Assembly (NCBI GenBank): GCA_013042995.1
Contig: JABDPB010000036.1
Span: forward strand, 1 to 35,053
Length of the DNA stretch: 35,053 nt
Origin: Ignavibacteriaceae bacterium
GTDB taxonomy: Bacteria; Bacteroidota; Ignavibacteria; Ignavibacteriales; Ignavibacteriaceae
Direction: 5' to 3'
Part shown: in pieces, positions 1 to 9,600 of the stretch
Layout: every line of letters begins with the position of its first letter
Position numbering within the stretch: position 1 is the first letter of the stretch
The notes under the pieces: model-generated
Seen by the model: only the letters and a program-made list of their open reading frames with translations
What the model was told of the DNA's origin: nothing
The model's database searches: none
Translations under genes and position numbers: made by a program

Positions 1-1245
1 GGCGGTTATATCTTCAACGATTCCCTGATAATGTGTTATATTATTTTTTTCATCCCGTCGAATGTAAGTTTTATCCTCCACCCACTTTATCTTACCAGAT
101 TTTGTAACTATCCGATAAGGTTCATGTCCAAACCTATATGTGCCCTCTTCTGAGCTATATCTTTTTATTTCATTTCCAACTCTTTCCAAATCTTCCTGAT
201 GAATTACTTTTGAATAACCAACTTTTTCAGACATAAATTCTTCAGCAGTGTATTCAAATAAATCCACAACGTTATCTGATACAAATTCAACCGGCCAGCC
301 CTCTTCGTTTTTCCATAAAAATGGAATAGCAGGACTTTTGTTAATTATATCGTACGCTTCTTTTAACTCATATTCTGCAATTTGACGATCGGTTATATCT
401 TCAATTATTCCCTCTAATAGAGGAATCCCATCCATTTTTTCATTAATTTGCACACCGCGTTCCCACACCCATCTTATTAAACCATCTTTTCTTATAATTC
501 GATATTCTAATTCAAATTGTTTATGAGTATCAAGGGTCTTGAAGACTTCACGCCTAACGATTTCTCTATCTTCGGGGTAAATTAAATTTTCGTAAGATAA
601 TTCTTTATTATTCAAGAGTTCCAACTGCGAGTAGCCTGTAATTTCCTTGCATCCTTTGCTGATGAACTTCATTGTCCAAAATTTATCCATTAAGCACCTG
701 TATGCCATTCCTGGGATGTTATCTAGTATTGTGCTAAGTTTTCTTTCACTTTCACGAATTGCAAAGTCAGCTTTTTTTCGTTCTGTTATATCGCGATTTA
801 TACTTAGAATTGCAGTTTGCCCCATATATTTTAAAACGGAGGCATTTATCTCCAGATGTATTTCTCTTCCCTCTTTACTAATGTGGGTAGTTTCAAAATG
901 TTTGTATGTACCCTTTTGGAGTGTTTTCCTTATGTTCTCTTCACCGCGAGGAACAAACTTGGAGATTTTTTTAAGCGACATTCCAATTAATTCAGAGCGC
1001 TTGTATCCATAAACCTGTGTAGCTTGTTCATTAACATCTAAAATTATCTCGTCTTCTGGTTCAAAAACTAAAATTGGGTCGTGAACCTCATTAAAAATTC
1101 TGTGATAATCAGGTTCAGATTGAATTGATTCGTTGTTATCAAATGATAAAGAATTTTTGTCCTCATTGGTGAGTTTAGCAATCTGTTTTTTTAACTGCTC
1201 AATTTCAAAGAGGAGTTCGGCTTTGGTTTGTTTTATTCCTGCCAT
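1..1245 (-). CDS. Multi-PAS sensor protein, C-terminus beyond the window
   Basis: I translated the minus strand from the ATG at 1243-1245; the frame stays open for 415 codons to the window edge, so the C-terminus is missing. After a short coiled-coil N-terminus (ELLFEIEQLKKQIAKL) come three PAS/PAC units at about residues 45-155, 165-290 and 300-414. Each ends in a PAC-type motif: INRDITERKKAD, GIIEDITDRQIAE and GIVEDIT. PAS units sense ligands, redox state or partner proteins and usually feed a histidine kinase or a GGDEF/EAL output; that output would lie to the left of the window, so the class cannot be named. There is no signal peptide or membrane segment, so it is probably cytoplasmic. 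No Shine-Dalgarno is obvious before the ATG. It follows the receiver gene at 1418-1816 on the same strand, with the structured palindromic element between them. Confidence 0.85.
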   Translation of the reverse strand, partial: MAGIKQTKAELLFEIEQLKKQIAKLTNEDKNSLSFDNNESIQSEPDYHRIFNEVHDPILVFEPEDEIILDVNEQATQVYGYKRSELIGMSLKKISKFVPRGEENIRKTLQKGTYKHFETTHISKEGREIHLEINASVLKYMGQTAILSINRDITERKKADFAIRESERKLSTILDNIPGMAYRCLMDKFWTMKFISKGCKEITGYSQLELLNNKELSYENLIYPEDREIVRREVFKTLDTHKQFELEYRIIRKDGLIRWVWERGVQINEKMDGIPLLEGIIEDITDRQIAEYELKEAYDIINKSPAIPFLWKNEEGWPVEFVSDNVVDLFEYTAEEFMSEKVGYSKVIHQEDLERVGNEIKRYSSEEGTYRFGHEPYRIVTKSGKIKWVEDKTYIRRDEKNNITHYQGIVEDITA

Positions 1246-1315
1246 TTTAAAACACTTTTTTGTTTTGCAAAATATTCTTTAGCAAACGATGGAAGGAAAA
1301 GATACTAATATCTGT

Positions 1316-1404
1316 AAAAAAAACCACCCATCCCTTTGTTGGAAGGGACAGCTATAAGGAGGCTTGCCAGCAGTAATCGCTCTTGTTAGCTACGGGATGG
1401 GTGG
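1316..1404 (-). terminator. Long-loop terminator or structured RNA element
   Basis: The arms CCACCCATCCC (1324-1334) and GGGATGGGTGG (1394-1404) are perfect 11-bp inverted repeats around a 59-nt loop. Read on the minus strand, the stem is followed at once by eight U (1323-1316), the layout of an intrinsic terminator for the receiver gene ending at 1418. The loop is structured too. GUAGCUA (1393-1387) can extend the stem by pairing with UAGCUGU (1354-1348) through two G-U wobbles that exist only in the minus-strand RNA. An alternative hairpin, UCCCUU-CCAACA-AAGGGA (1348-1331), competes for part of the 3' arm. It could be an attenuator or riboswitch for the PAS gene, or a copy of a dispersed intergenic repeat. 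Confidence 0.6.
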
Positions 1405-1417
1405 AATATTAAAAACT

Positions 1418-1816
1418 TTACCAACTACTGGCCGTATTTTCAATAAACCTAGAATTAACCATGTTTTCAATTGTTCTTATTACTTCACTGTATTCATTTG
1501 ATTTATCAAAGAAATAATCAGCACCATTTTCTAAACATTTGGTTCTGTATTGAGTAAACGGATAATTGGTTATTATTATTACGATTACAGCTTGATTTAT
1601 TTTTTTAATTTTCTTTAAAACTTCTATACCATTCTCACCCGGTATTTTAATATCAACTATGACAATATGGGGTTTTTGATCTCTAAAAACTTCTAGAGCA
1701 TCCTGCGAATTTGCTGCTTCACCCACTATTTCTAGGTTAGGGACAGCACCCAACATTTTAACCAGGCGCTCTCTAACAAGGTTTGAATCATCTACAATAA
1801 CAACGCGTAAATTCAT
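1418..1816 (-). CDS. Single-domain response regulator (CheY-like)
   Basis: This 132-residue protein is one receiver domain with no output domain. Expected phosphorylation-site residues are present: acidic pair D9/D10, phospho-acceptor D55 in IVIVDIKIPG, switch T83 and K105. It probably relays phosphate from a kinase to another protein or acts by protein binding, as CheY and Spo0F do. The N-terminus (NLRVVIVDDSNLVRERL) resembles NarL/CheB-type receivers, and the C-terminus ends soon after helix 5, so nothing seems truncated. A GGGGGAGG stretch lies about 20 nt upstream of the ATG. The neighbour downstream is the PAS protein, a plausible partner. The cognate kinase cannot be identified from the sequence. 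Confidence 0.92.
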   Translation of the reverse strand: MNLRVVIVDDSNLVRERLVKMLGAVPNLEIVGEAANSQDALEVFRDQKPHIVIVDIKIPGENGIEVLKKIKKINQAVIVIIITNYPFTQYRTKCLENGADYFFDKSNEYSEVIRTIENMVNSRFIENTASSW

Positions 1817-1967
1817 TTGCCTATTTTTTTGTTAAACCTCCCCCAGAGTTTTAACTGAATAAATGATTATTGACTATTGAAAACTATTAAAATTAGTTTA
1901 CGGCGGGAATAAGAAAACCTCTGATATGGGTGTAGGTAATATTCTTACAGAAGAAAATTTTAAGAAG

Positions 1968-2348
1968 TTAATTCGGCTCCCAATCTTCTCCTTCGCACGG
2001 CACGAAATCTTCGGTAGGGTGTTTGTCGTATTTCATACAAAGAACTGCCGAACTATCAAAATGTTTACAGCTTGAGCAAAGTGTTGATGAAATAACATTT
2101 TTATTTCTTTCTTCAAACCATTTGTAACTAACCATAGTAGGGTGAATAATAAATACATATACTGCGGCTACGCTAATCATTATCCACAGTTGAAAATCAA
2201 TATGGCTTTGGACTACCCACAAAAACAAAATTGTAAAAGCCGTTCTTATAATTGCCCAAAAAACTATTTCGCCCAAATTAAATGTGTTTTGTAAAAAAAT
2301 ATTGTTTGTGAAATTAACTAAAAATAATGCCAATCGTAAAACAAACAA
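1968..2348 (-). CDS. Small membrane protein with four-cysteine C-terminal tail
   Basis: I do not recognise this 126-residue protein. The first 75 residues hold two or three hydrophobic segments (about 3-20, 28-48 and 54-72). The tail is hydrophilic and has C91, C94, C104 and C118 (CX2C-X9-C-X13-C) within CSSCKHFDSS, LCMKYDKHPT and FVPCEGEDWEP. Such spacing suggests a metal site or a small rubredoxin/zinc-ribbon-like fold attached to the membrane; this is inference. The open frame has no ATG before residue 57. The longest start is a TTG at 2348, three codons after an in-frame stop and without a clear ribosome site, so the true start is uncertain. The intergenic regions on both sides suggest it is transcribed alone. 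Confidence 0.6.
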   Translation of the reverse strand: MFVLRLALFLVNFTNNIFLQNTFNLGEIVFWAIIRTAFTILFLWVVQSHIDFQLWIMISVAAVYVFIIHPTMVSYKWFEERNKNVISSTLCSSCKHFDSSAVLCMKYDKHPTEDFVPCEGEDWEPN

Positions 2349-2504
2349 ATGTTTCTAAAAGGAATAGAAATGATATAAATTAAAGGGTAAGGTATGCTTG
2401 TAGTTTTTACATTAATGTGTTATACTACTGTTTGCTGAAATAATAATTTTTCAGGAAATACGTAAAAGGTTCTTTGTAAAGGGTTGAAATAAAATAAGAT
2501 AGAG

Positions 2505-2576
2505 TGAGCGCGGGTGGTCTCGAACCACCGACCCTCTGCTTAAAAGGCAGATGCTCTACCACTGAGCTACGCGCCC
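2505..2576 (-). tRNA. tRNA-Lys (anticodon UUU)
   Basis: The minus strand folds into a full cloverleaf of 72 nt. The 7-bp acceptor stem is GGGCGCG/CGCGCUC with one G-U pair, and the D arm is GCUC-AGUGGUA-GAGC. The anticodon stem is UCUGC/GCAGA with loop CUUUUAA, so the anticodon is UUU. The variable region is 5 nt, and the T arm is GGUGG-UUCGAGA-CCACC. The discriminator is A, and CCA is not encoded. A good promoter lies just upstream (2594-2624). Confidence 0.97.
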
Positions 2577-2593
2577 TTAAAAATTAAGAATTG

Positions 2594-2624
2594 TAAATAT
2601 AACCAAGTGGATATTCTATTCCAA
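2594..2624 (-). promoter_or_regulatory. Promoter of tRNA-Lys
   Basis: On the minus strand TTG (2624-2622), a 20-nt spacer and TATATTTA (2601-2594) fit the Bacteroidota primary-sigma pattern TTG-N19-21-TAnnTTTG with one mismatch. The same stretch also reads as TTGGAA-N17-TATATT in the classical sigma70 pattern. The predicted transcript would start about 13 nt before the tRNA. Confidence 0.6.
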
Positions 2625-2664
2625 AAATTGACTTTTCTCTATAAACAATATACTGGCGAAAAAA

Positions 2665-4032
2665 ATGTCAACATCGAAAAACTCTAAAATTCTTGTTTGT
2701 GATGACGATGAAACTTTGTGTTACTTGCTAAAAGAACAACTTCTTGAAGAGGGCTTTTCTGTAGACACAGTGTATGACGGCAAATACGCTATTGAATCCA
2801 TAAAACGCTCCAATTATGATATCCTGCTCTTAGACTTAAATATGAAAGAAGTTTCCGGCGAAGAAGTGCTGAAATTTGTAAAAGATTACAATGCAAATCT
2901 GCAAGTTGTTATACTATCAGCGCAAGATGAAATTCGTAAAGCAATTGATTGTATAAAGGCAGGTGCTTATGATTTTATTACCAAGCCATATGTTTTTGAT
3001 GAGCTATTAATTACAATTAATAGGGCAATAGAACACAAAGAACTTCTTGTAAAAACCGAGGTACTAACAAAGGAGATAAGCAAAAAAGGGTCCGATTCAA
3101 TAGTGGGGAACAGTGCACCGCTTAGAAGAGTTTTAAACCTCTCAAACAAAGCTGCAGTATCAGAATCAAATATTTTAATTGAAGGAGAGACTGGAACAGG
3201 AAAAGAACTTCTTGCAGAATACATTCATAAACAATCTGCAAGAAAAGATAAACCATTTGTTGTAATCAACTGTGCTTCATTGCCGGATCAATTAATTGAA
3301 AGCGAGCTATTTGGACATGAAAAGGGTGCTTTTACCGATGCAAAAAGTACGAAACAAGGGCTCGTTGAAATAGCTCACGGCGGAACGTTATTTTTAGATG
3401 AAATAGGTGAATTGAGCCTTACATTGCAGCCAAAATTGTTACGCTTTTTAGAGAATGGCGAATATAGAAGGATTGGAGGAATAACAACCTTAACTTCCAA
3501 CGTTCGTGTAATCGGTGCAACTAACCGCAATTTGCTGGAAGAAGCTGACAATAAAAATTTCCGCAAAGATCTGCTCTTCAGATTGAATGTAATTACTTTA
3601 ACTATTCCCCCTCTTAGAGACAGAAAAGATGATATACTTTTGCTTGCAAATCATTTTATAAAAGAAAAATCTCCAATCCGTTCACCAAAACATCTTTCAC
3701 AAAGAGCAGAAGATATACTTCACAACTATTCTTTCAACGGAAATATAAGAGAGTTAGAACATATAATTGAAAGAGCATTAATTTTTGCTGAAAGCGAGAT
3801 TATACAACCTGAGGATCTAAATCTTCCACAATCCTATCAACTTCAATCTAAAAAGATGTCTGATCTTGATGGTCCAGAAGAGATACTTAGCATGGAAGAC
3901 CTTGAAAGATGGCATATTAAAAAAGTTCTTGATAAAAACAGGTGGGATAGAACACAAACAGCAAACCAACTTGGTATAAGTCCAAAGACTCTTTACACTA
4001 AAATTAAAAAGTATGAATTAAAGCCTGTCTAA
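2665..4032 (+). CDS. Sigma54-dependent response regulator (NtrC family)
   Basis: The 455 residues hold three domains in the standard NtrC order. A receiver (about 8-120) has acidic residues D13-D15, acceptor D57, S85 and K107. The sigma54-activating AAA+ domain (about 145-375) has Walker A GETGTGKE and Walker B GGTLFLDEIGE. A Fis-type helix-turn-helix closes the protein (RTQTANQLGISPKTLYTKIK). It should bind upstream activator sites when phosphorylated and use ATP to open sigma54 promoters. The sigma54-contact loop reads GAFTDA, not GAFTGA. The hybrid kinase gene starts 6 bp downstream, so the two form an operon and a likely cognate pair. No Shine-Dalgarno is visible before the ATG. A TTGACT-N15-TATACT box ends 10 bp upstream, so the message may be nearly leaderless. 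Confidence 0.95.
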   Translation: MSTSKNSKILVCDDDETLCYLLKEQLLEEGFSVDTVYDGKYAIESIKRSNYDILLLDLNMKEVSGEEVLKFVKDYNANLQVVILSAQDEIRKAIDCIKAGAYDFITKPYVFDELLITINRAIEHKELLVKTEVLTKEISKKGSDSIVGNSAPLRRVLNLSNKAAVSESNILIEGETGTGKELLAEYIHKQSARKDKPFVVINCASLPDQLIESELFGHEKGAFTDAKSTKQGLVEIAHGGTLFLDEIGELSLTLQPKLLRFLENGEYRRIGGITTLTSNVRVIGATNRNLLEEADNKNFRKDLLFRLNVITLTIPPLRDRKDDILLLANHFIKEKSPIRSPKHLSQRAEDILHNYSFNGNIRELEHIIERALIFAESEIIQPEDLNLPQSYQLQSKKMSDLDGPEEILSMEDLERWHIKKVLDKNRWDRTQTANQLGISPKTLYTKIKKYELKPV

Positions 4033-4038
4033 TTTTTA

Positions 4039-6027
4039 ATGCCTGCCAGCATAATCGCCAAATATGTTCCGAAGGATCTATTAGAGGATCAAAGTTCCCC
4101 ACTAGCAATTTCCGATAAAAACCAAAAATTAGTTTGGTTCAATAAAAGTTTTAAAAACACTATTGGTGGCGGGCGGTTAAAAGGTGTAAGCATTAATACT
4201 TTGTTTAAACTTCCTGATGAAGAATTAAATGTTCTTTTTAACGGTAAAAAACATCAATTCGAAAACATTCCGCAGAAAGGTAATGACTTAAAAATAACGC
4301 CGCTTCCTTTGAGAGGAAAATCAAAGTCATCTCCGGGATTTTTAATTGAAATTATTCCTACTGTAGAGAACAACAAATATTCCAAAAGCATAGCACTGAG
4401 TAAGCCGCTTGAATCTGCTTTTCAGAACGAATTGCAGAGTGTTTTGATGATGCTGTTAAAAGAAAATTCTATTGAGGCTATTGCGGACGATATATCAAAG
4501 AAATGTGCAGAGATTAGCAGAAGTGATTTTGGTGTGCTCTGTTTTTTAGACGATGAAAGTATTTCTCAATTTAAATATTTCGATCCAAATAACCTGATAG
4601 AATCAAAATCTGATTCAGAAAAAAACATTCGTTCCGATTTTAAATTTATTACCAAATGGTTAATGCTAAATAAGCAACCGTTAATGGCATTAAATAACAG
4701 AAATAACCTTGGTTACAATCTCACTCAATCTTTTGGATGTGACTCGTTAGTTATATCACCGTGTATTTTTGAAAATAAACTCCTTGCAGTAATCTTAAAT
4801 GTAAAAAAGAACGATGCATTTTCAAATTCTGAAATAAATAAGTTACAGCAATTTGCTGCTTTGCTGGCATTTGCAATTACACACATTAAAACTCAGCAAT
4901 TAAATGCTGCTCTTGAGAGCCGCCTACTGCAAGCACAAAAGCTAGAGACTATCGGTAAACTCTCAAGCGGCATGGCTCATGATTTTAGCAACCTTCTTTC
5001 AAGCATTTTTGGCAGTGTAAATTTACTTCGGAAAAGAGTTGAACTTAAGGAAGGCGTAAATAAGCTGATTGATAACATAGAAGATTGCTCCGTAAGAGCA
5101 CGCGATTTAACAAAGGGTTTACTTTCATTCGGAAAGCCAACACCCAAGAGGAAAGAGCTTGTAAAACCGCATCAGCTTTTAAAGGAAATTTCAAAAGTAG
5201 TTACACAAACTTTTCCCAAAACCATCACATTTACTGAAGAAATTGATAAAGAATTAAACGATATACTCGGTAACGGAACAGAGATATACCAGATACTATT
5301 AAACCTATGTGTTAATGCAAAAGAAGCAACAAACAATCGGGGGGAGCTAAAGCTCTCCGCAAAAAATATTACAATTGACAGAGAAAATCTTGTTCATTAC
5401 CCTCTGTTGAAGGAAGGAAACTACGTCTGTTTTTCTGTTAGCGATGATGGAGAAGGAATTGAAGAAAAAAATCTTACTAGAATTTTTGATCCTTACTTTT
5501 CAACTCGTACAAAAGAATCCGGTTCGGGGCTTGGATTGTATGTAACTTACGGAATAGTTAAAGCACATAATGGTTACATAGAGGTTTCCAGCAAGTTAAG
5601 GGAAGGCACGACCTTTGACGTTTACATTCCAACTTTCGAAGTGCCCAAAGAAAAAAGGCCTGGGCCCACCGAAGCAATTATTCTACTTGCAGATGATGAG
5701 CCAATGCTGAGTGACCTGCTTGCAGAACTGCTGGAATCCAACGGGTACAACGTTGTAAAAGTTTCCTCTGGGGACGAGGTTCTGCGGCTGCTTACTGAAG
5801 AAATAAAGGTTGATCTTGCAATAATTGATTACAACATGCCGGGGCTAAACGGCATTGATACGATAGAGCAAATACGAAAACGTGGTTTTGATATTCCTAT
5901 TATTTTGTCTTCGGGTAGTTTAAGAATGGAAAATGATGAAATACTGGATAAGTATAAAATTAATAGCAGAATTGAAAAGCCTTATGAGTTCGAAGCGATG
6001 CTAGAAACCATAAAAAAATTGCTCTAA
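4039..6027 (+). CDS. Hybrid histidine kinase (PAS-like, GAF, HisKA, HATPase, receiver)
   Basis: This 662-residue protein is cytoplasmic, with no membrane segment. A degenerate PAS-like N-terminus (about 20-110) is followed by a GAF domain (about 130-285). The dimerisation/phosphoacceptor helix has the H-box GMAHDFSN with H314. The ATPase domain shows N-box LNLCVNAKEA, G1 DDGEGI and G2 SGLGLY. A C-terminal receiver (about 545-660) has D552/D553 and acceptor D597 in IIDYNMPG. The HDFSN H-box is the type seen in NtrB-like kinases that pair with NtrC regulators, which fits the regulator gene 6 bp upstream. The attached receiver may work as an intramolecular sink or relay. The 3' end overlaps by 4 bp the end of the convergent receiver gene on the other strand. 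Confidence 0.93.
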   Translation: MPASIIAKYVPKDLLEDQSSPLAISDKNQKLVWFNKSFKNTIGGGRLKGVSINTLFKLPDEELNVLFNGKKHQFENIPQKGNDLKITPLPLRGKSKSSPGFLIEIIPTVENNKYSKSIALSKPLESAFQNELQSVLMMLLKENSIEAIADDISKKCAEISRSDFGVLCFLDDESISQFKYFDPNNLIESKSDSEKNIRSDFKFITKWLMLNKQPLMALNNRNNLGYNLTQSFGCDSLVISPCIFENKLLAVILNVKKNDAFSNSEINKLQQFAALLAFAITHIKTQQLNAALESRLLQAQKLETIGKLSSGMAHDFSNLLSSIFGSVNLLRKRVELKEGVNKLIDNIEDCSVRARDLTKGLLSFGKPTPKRKELVKPHQLLKEISKVVTQTFPKTITFTEEIDKELNDILGNGTEIYQILLNLCVNAKEATNNRGELKLSAKNITIDRENLVHYPLLKEGNYVCFSVSDDGEGIEEKNLTRIFDPYFSTRTKESGSGLGLYVTYGIVKAHNGYIEVSSKLREGTTFDVYIPTFEVPKEKRPGPTEAIILLADDEPMLSDLLAELLESNGYNVVKVSSGDEVLRLLTEEIKVDLAIIDYNMPGLNGIDTIEQIRKRGFDIPIILSSGSLRMENDEILDKYKINSRIEKPYEFEAMLETIKKLL

Positions 6028-6692
6028 CCATCTTCTTCATCTACTTTTATCATCTTTATATTTTTTGTGTACTGAGCAAGTTCAGGTTTTTTAATTGTAT
6101 TGAGCTGGTTAAGAACATCTGTAATTTCTTTAACGGCAGTATCTACGTATTTAAGTCTGCTTAAAATTGATTCCCTGGAAATTTCATCCTTACCCAACTC
6201 TCTTTTTATTGCAGCGGAAGATAAGCTAAGCAAAGTTAGCGGCTGCTTAATTTTATGATTTGCTGTGACGACTGTGGCGACAAAAGTATTTTTCATTTCT
6301 GCTTCGAGCAATAGTTTGTTTGCCTCCGAGAGCTTTAATGCTGATTGAACTCTTGCTAATAATTCTACCCTGTTAAAAGGTTTCTTTATATAATCGAATG
6401 CGCCTGCTTCCAAACCTTCTTTCGTGTCTTCTGCACCAGCTTTTGCCGTAACAAGTATAATCGGAATGTGTTTTGTACTTTCATCATTAACAAGAATTTT
6501 ACAAACTTCAATACCTGTTATACCGGGCATCATTATATCAAGCAGAATAAGATCAGGCAATTCGGTGTGTACTTTTTCTATTCCGGATTTGCCATCGTAA
6601 GCTGTAATAATATTGTAGCCCTCATTTTCAAGTCTATCCTGAAGCATAAAAACATTTTCGGGCAAATCATCAATGACAAGAATTGTCTTCAT
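6024..6692 (-). CDS. Receiver fused to a lone histidine-box (DHp-like) domain
   Basis: Residues 1-120 are a receiver domain with D8/D9, acceptor D52, T82 and K104. Then come a helix (LKLSEANKLLLEAEMKNTF) and a segment resembling a HisKA H-box, VVTANHKIKQPLTLL, with H146. No ATPase domain follows: the protein ends at 222 residues after another 75 largely helical residues. It therefore cannot autophosphorylate alone. It could be a phosphotransfer protein of the Spo0B type, or a dimeric regulator whose histidine is modified by a partner kinase; both are inference. The ATG is 1 bp after the stop of the 1180-residue hybrid kinase, so it is the last gene of the pilus-linked operon and probably belongs to the same relay. 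The terminal 4 bp overlap the convergent kinase gene. Confidence 0.88.
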   Translation of the reverse strand: MKTILVIDDLPENVFMLQDRLENEGYNIITAYDGKSGIEKVHTELPDLILLDIMMPGITGIEVCKILVNDESTKHIPIILVTAKAGAEDTKEGLEAGAFDYIKKPFNRVELLARVQSALKLSEANKLLLEAEMKNTFVATVVTANHKIKQPLTLLSLSSAAIKRELGKDEISRESILSRLKYVDTAVKEITDVLNQLNTIKKPELAQYTKNIKMIKVDEEDG

Positions 6693-6693
6693 A

Positions 6694-9600
6694 TTAAGTG
6701 GCTTTTAACTGAGCTAACAGTTTTTCAATTTTAAAAGAAATTATTGTTGGGTTTACCGGTTTGGGAATATAGTCGGTAAAACCGTGCTTTAAAATTATAT
6801 CTTTATCGCTTTTCATTGCTTTGGCAGTAACTGCAAATACCGGAATTTCTCTCCACTTTTCATTTGCTCTTATTTGTTTGAATGTCTGGAAGCCGTCCAT
6901 ATCCGGCATCATTATATCCATCAAAATCAAATCAGGAGTGTTTTGGTTTAAGTATTCCATACACTCTTTTCCGCTATGAGCAAGTGAGGTTTTACAATTG
7001 CAAGCTTGCACAATTTCACTTATTGTAAACAGCGTATCCGGATCATCATCAACAATTAGTATATTTCCAGAATATTCTTTATCGTTTTCAATTGATGGCT
7101 TATCATGTTTTTTAGCAGAATCACTTACTTTGTTTTTACCGTTTCCATTTTCAGGTACTTGGGGTAAATCTACTTCCTGCATTTTAATTCTATCTCTAAC
7201 AATTTTCAATACGTCAAGTGGATGCCCCTTTGATTTTACTGCAATGTTTTCTACAATACTATTTAATGACTTTCTTTCTTCATCAGATAAGTCTTTAGCC
7301 GTGCTAATGAGAATTGGAATATGCTTTGTTTTAATATTTGATTTCAACTTATAAGAAAGCGTAACCCCATCTACTTTCGGCATCATTAAATCTAGAATAA
7401 TTAAATCAGGTTGGACTTCCGCAATTTTGCTAAAAGCGAGTTCGCTGTCTTTAATATATTCAATCCTTATTCCTTCAGAGGAAAATTCTCTTTTGAATTT
7501 TTCAAATTCAAGTTCATCATCGTCTACAATAACAATTTTTTTTATTCTTTTGTGAGCTAAATTTTCAAGCCGCAGAAATGCAGAAAGCAGCTTATCGGAT
7601 GAAATAGGTTTCACAAAATATTCGAATGCGCCTAAACTGTATCCAATATTCTTATCGCCTAAAATTGAAATTAAAATAACGGGGATTTCTTTGGTTTTAG
7701 GATTCTCCTTCAAATCTTTCAAAACACTCCAGCCGTCTTTATTAGGCAGCATTACATCAAGTGTGATTGCAAACGGCTGGTATTCGTATGCCATGTTTAT
7801 TCCACTTTCACCATCTTCAGCATAAATAACTTCGTACCCTTTCGAAATTAAATACTGACCAATAGTGTATCTTACTTCTTCATCATCATCTATTACCAGA
7901 ATTGGATTTTTCCTGTTTTTAATAAGTGTCTCAACATTTACCTTGTTCTTCACTATAGGAACAAGTTTTCCACTTTGCATTAAAGGCACAGAAAATTTAA
8001 ATGTCGAACCTGTTCCCAGATGGCTTTCTACAGAAATTTTTCCATTCATTAGTTCGGTAATTTTTCTGCAGATAGTTAAACCTAAACCTGTTCCACCATA
8101 TTTGCGGGTTGTCGATCCGTCTATTTGTCTAAATTCTTCAAATATCAATTTTTTATCCTCTTCGTTCATTCCGATTCCGCTATCAATAACTTCGAAGTTC
8201 AAATCATTTTCAGAAGAAGATATTTTGAAAGTTACACTCCCGCTGTCTGTAAACTTTACTGCGTTGCCTAACAGATTAATTAAAACCTGAATTACTTTGC
8301 CCCGATCAGTATTAATAATTATCCGGGTGTCTGTATCTCTTACAATATTAAATCGTATTGCTTTTTTACTCGCAAGTGGATTGATTGAATTTGTAACTTC
8401 TTCTAATAATTCATCCAGCAATACGTCTTCGTATCTAATTTCCATTTTACCGGCTTCAATTTTAGAAAGATCAAGGATATCATTTATTAATGTCATTAAT
8501 CTTTTTCCGCTGCTGAATACAACTTCCAATCGTTCTTTGTTTTTTAGATCAAGTTCGGATTTTTCTAAAATCAGTTCTGTAAGTCCTAAAATAGAATTCA
8601 TCGGCGTGCGAAGTTCATGCGACATACTTGCAAGAAACTGCGATTTTACTTTGGTTGATTCTTCTGCTTTCTGCTTTTGAATTTCAAGTTCTCTTGCTTG
8701 CTCCTTTAAATTATCGTGAAGTTCAACTAACCTTTCATTTTGTTTCTTGATTTGAATATTTTGTTTTTGATAATCTTCGTTTAGCTTTTTTAGTTCGGTA
8801 ACAAAATTTTCAAGTTGCATGAGCGCTTTTGCATTCGTAATTCCAATAGCAAGTTGATCTTTTATCTTTGCGAGATAGTCTTTTACCTCTTCATTTGGTT
8901 TATCTACCGAACCAAGTTCCAACACAGCTATTGTTTTATTGTTATAAACTACAGGCAGCAGTAAAAGATATTTTAATTGAACATTTATCAATCCTGTAGA
9001 TATAACCGGCAACGACTGTTCATCAACTAACTCTAATGTTTCTTTTGAGGTAATTACTCTTTCGAAAAAGGAAAAGTTATTTTTTCTCAAAGAGTGTTGG
9101 TCGTTTATGCCATCTGCATAAATCAAACTTATGTCAGCATCATCAACCGAAAAAATAGCACCAACAACAAACCCGCACGAAGCAATGATTTTTTTAACTG
9201 CTACTTCGGCTATTTCTTTTAAGGTGGGATTTTGATTAATTAGTGTGATAAATTCTGAGTATTCATTTTTAGCCCTCTCTTTCTTTTCCAGCTCATCGAG
9301 CATCTTGTTAAAGGCTTCGCCAAGCTTTCCAAGTTCATCTTTGCTTTTTACTTTAATCCTGCTGTTAAAGTTTCCGTTATAAGTTTCCTGCGTTGCTTTG
9401 CTAAGCTCAGTAACCTGTTTGCGTATTTTATCTGTAAAGAGATATGTAAGTATTAAAGAAAGGGCAACACCCACCAAACCGATAACAATAAACAAATCCT
9501 TTAATGTTGCTCTTAGTGCAGCAGCTTGGCCTATTGATGTAAATATCAAAAAAGAAATGTTTTTCTCGCCACCAATATCTGTTGTGGGGTTATATATAGT

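Noticed and set aside
647-1012. Plus-strand open frame of 121 residues
   Set aside because: It lies opposite the clear PAS/PAC protein read on the minus strand and has no domain of its own; several similar antisense frames elsewhere were rejected for the same reason.
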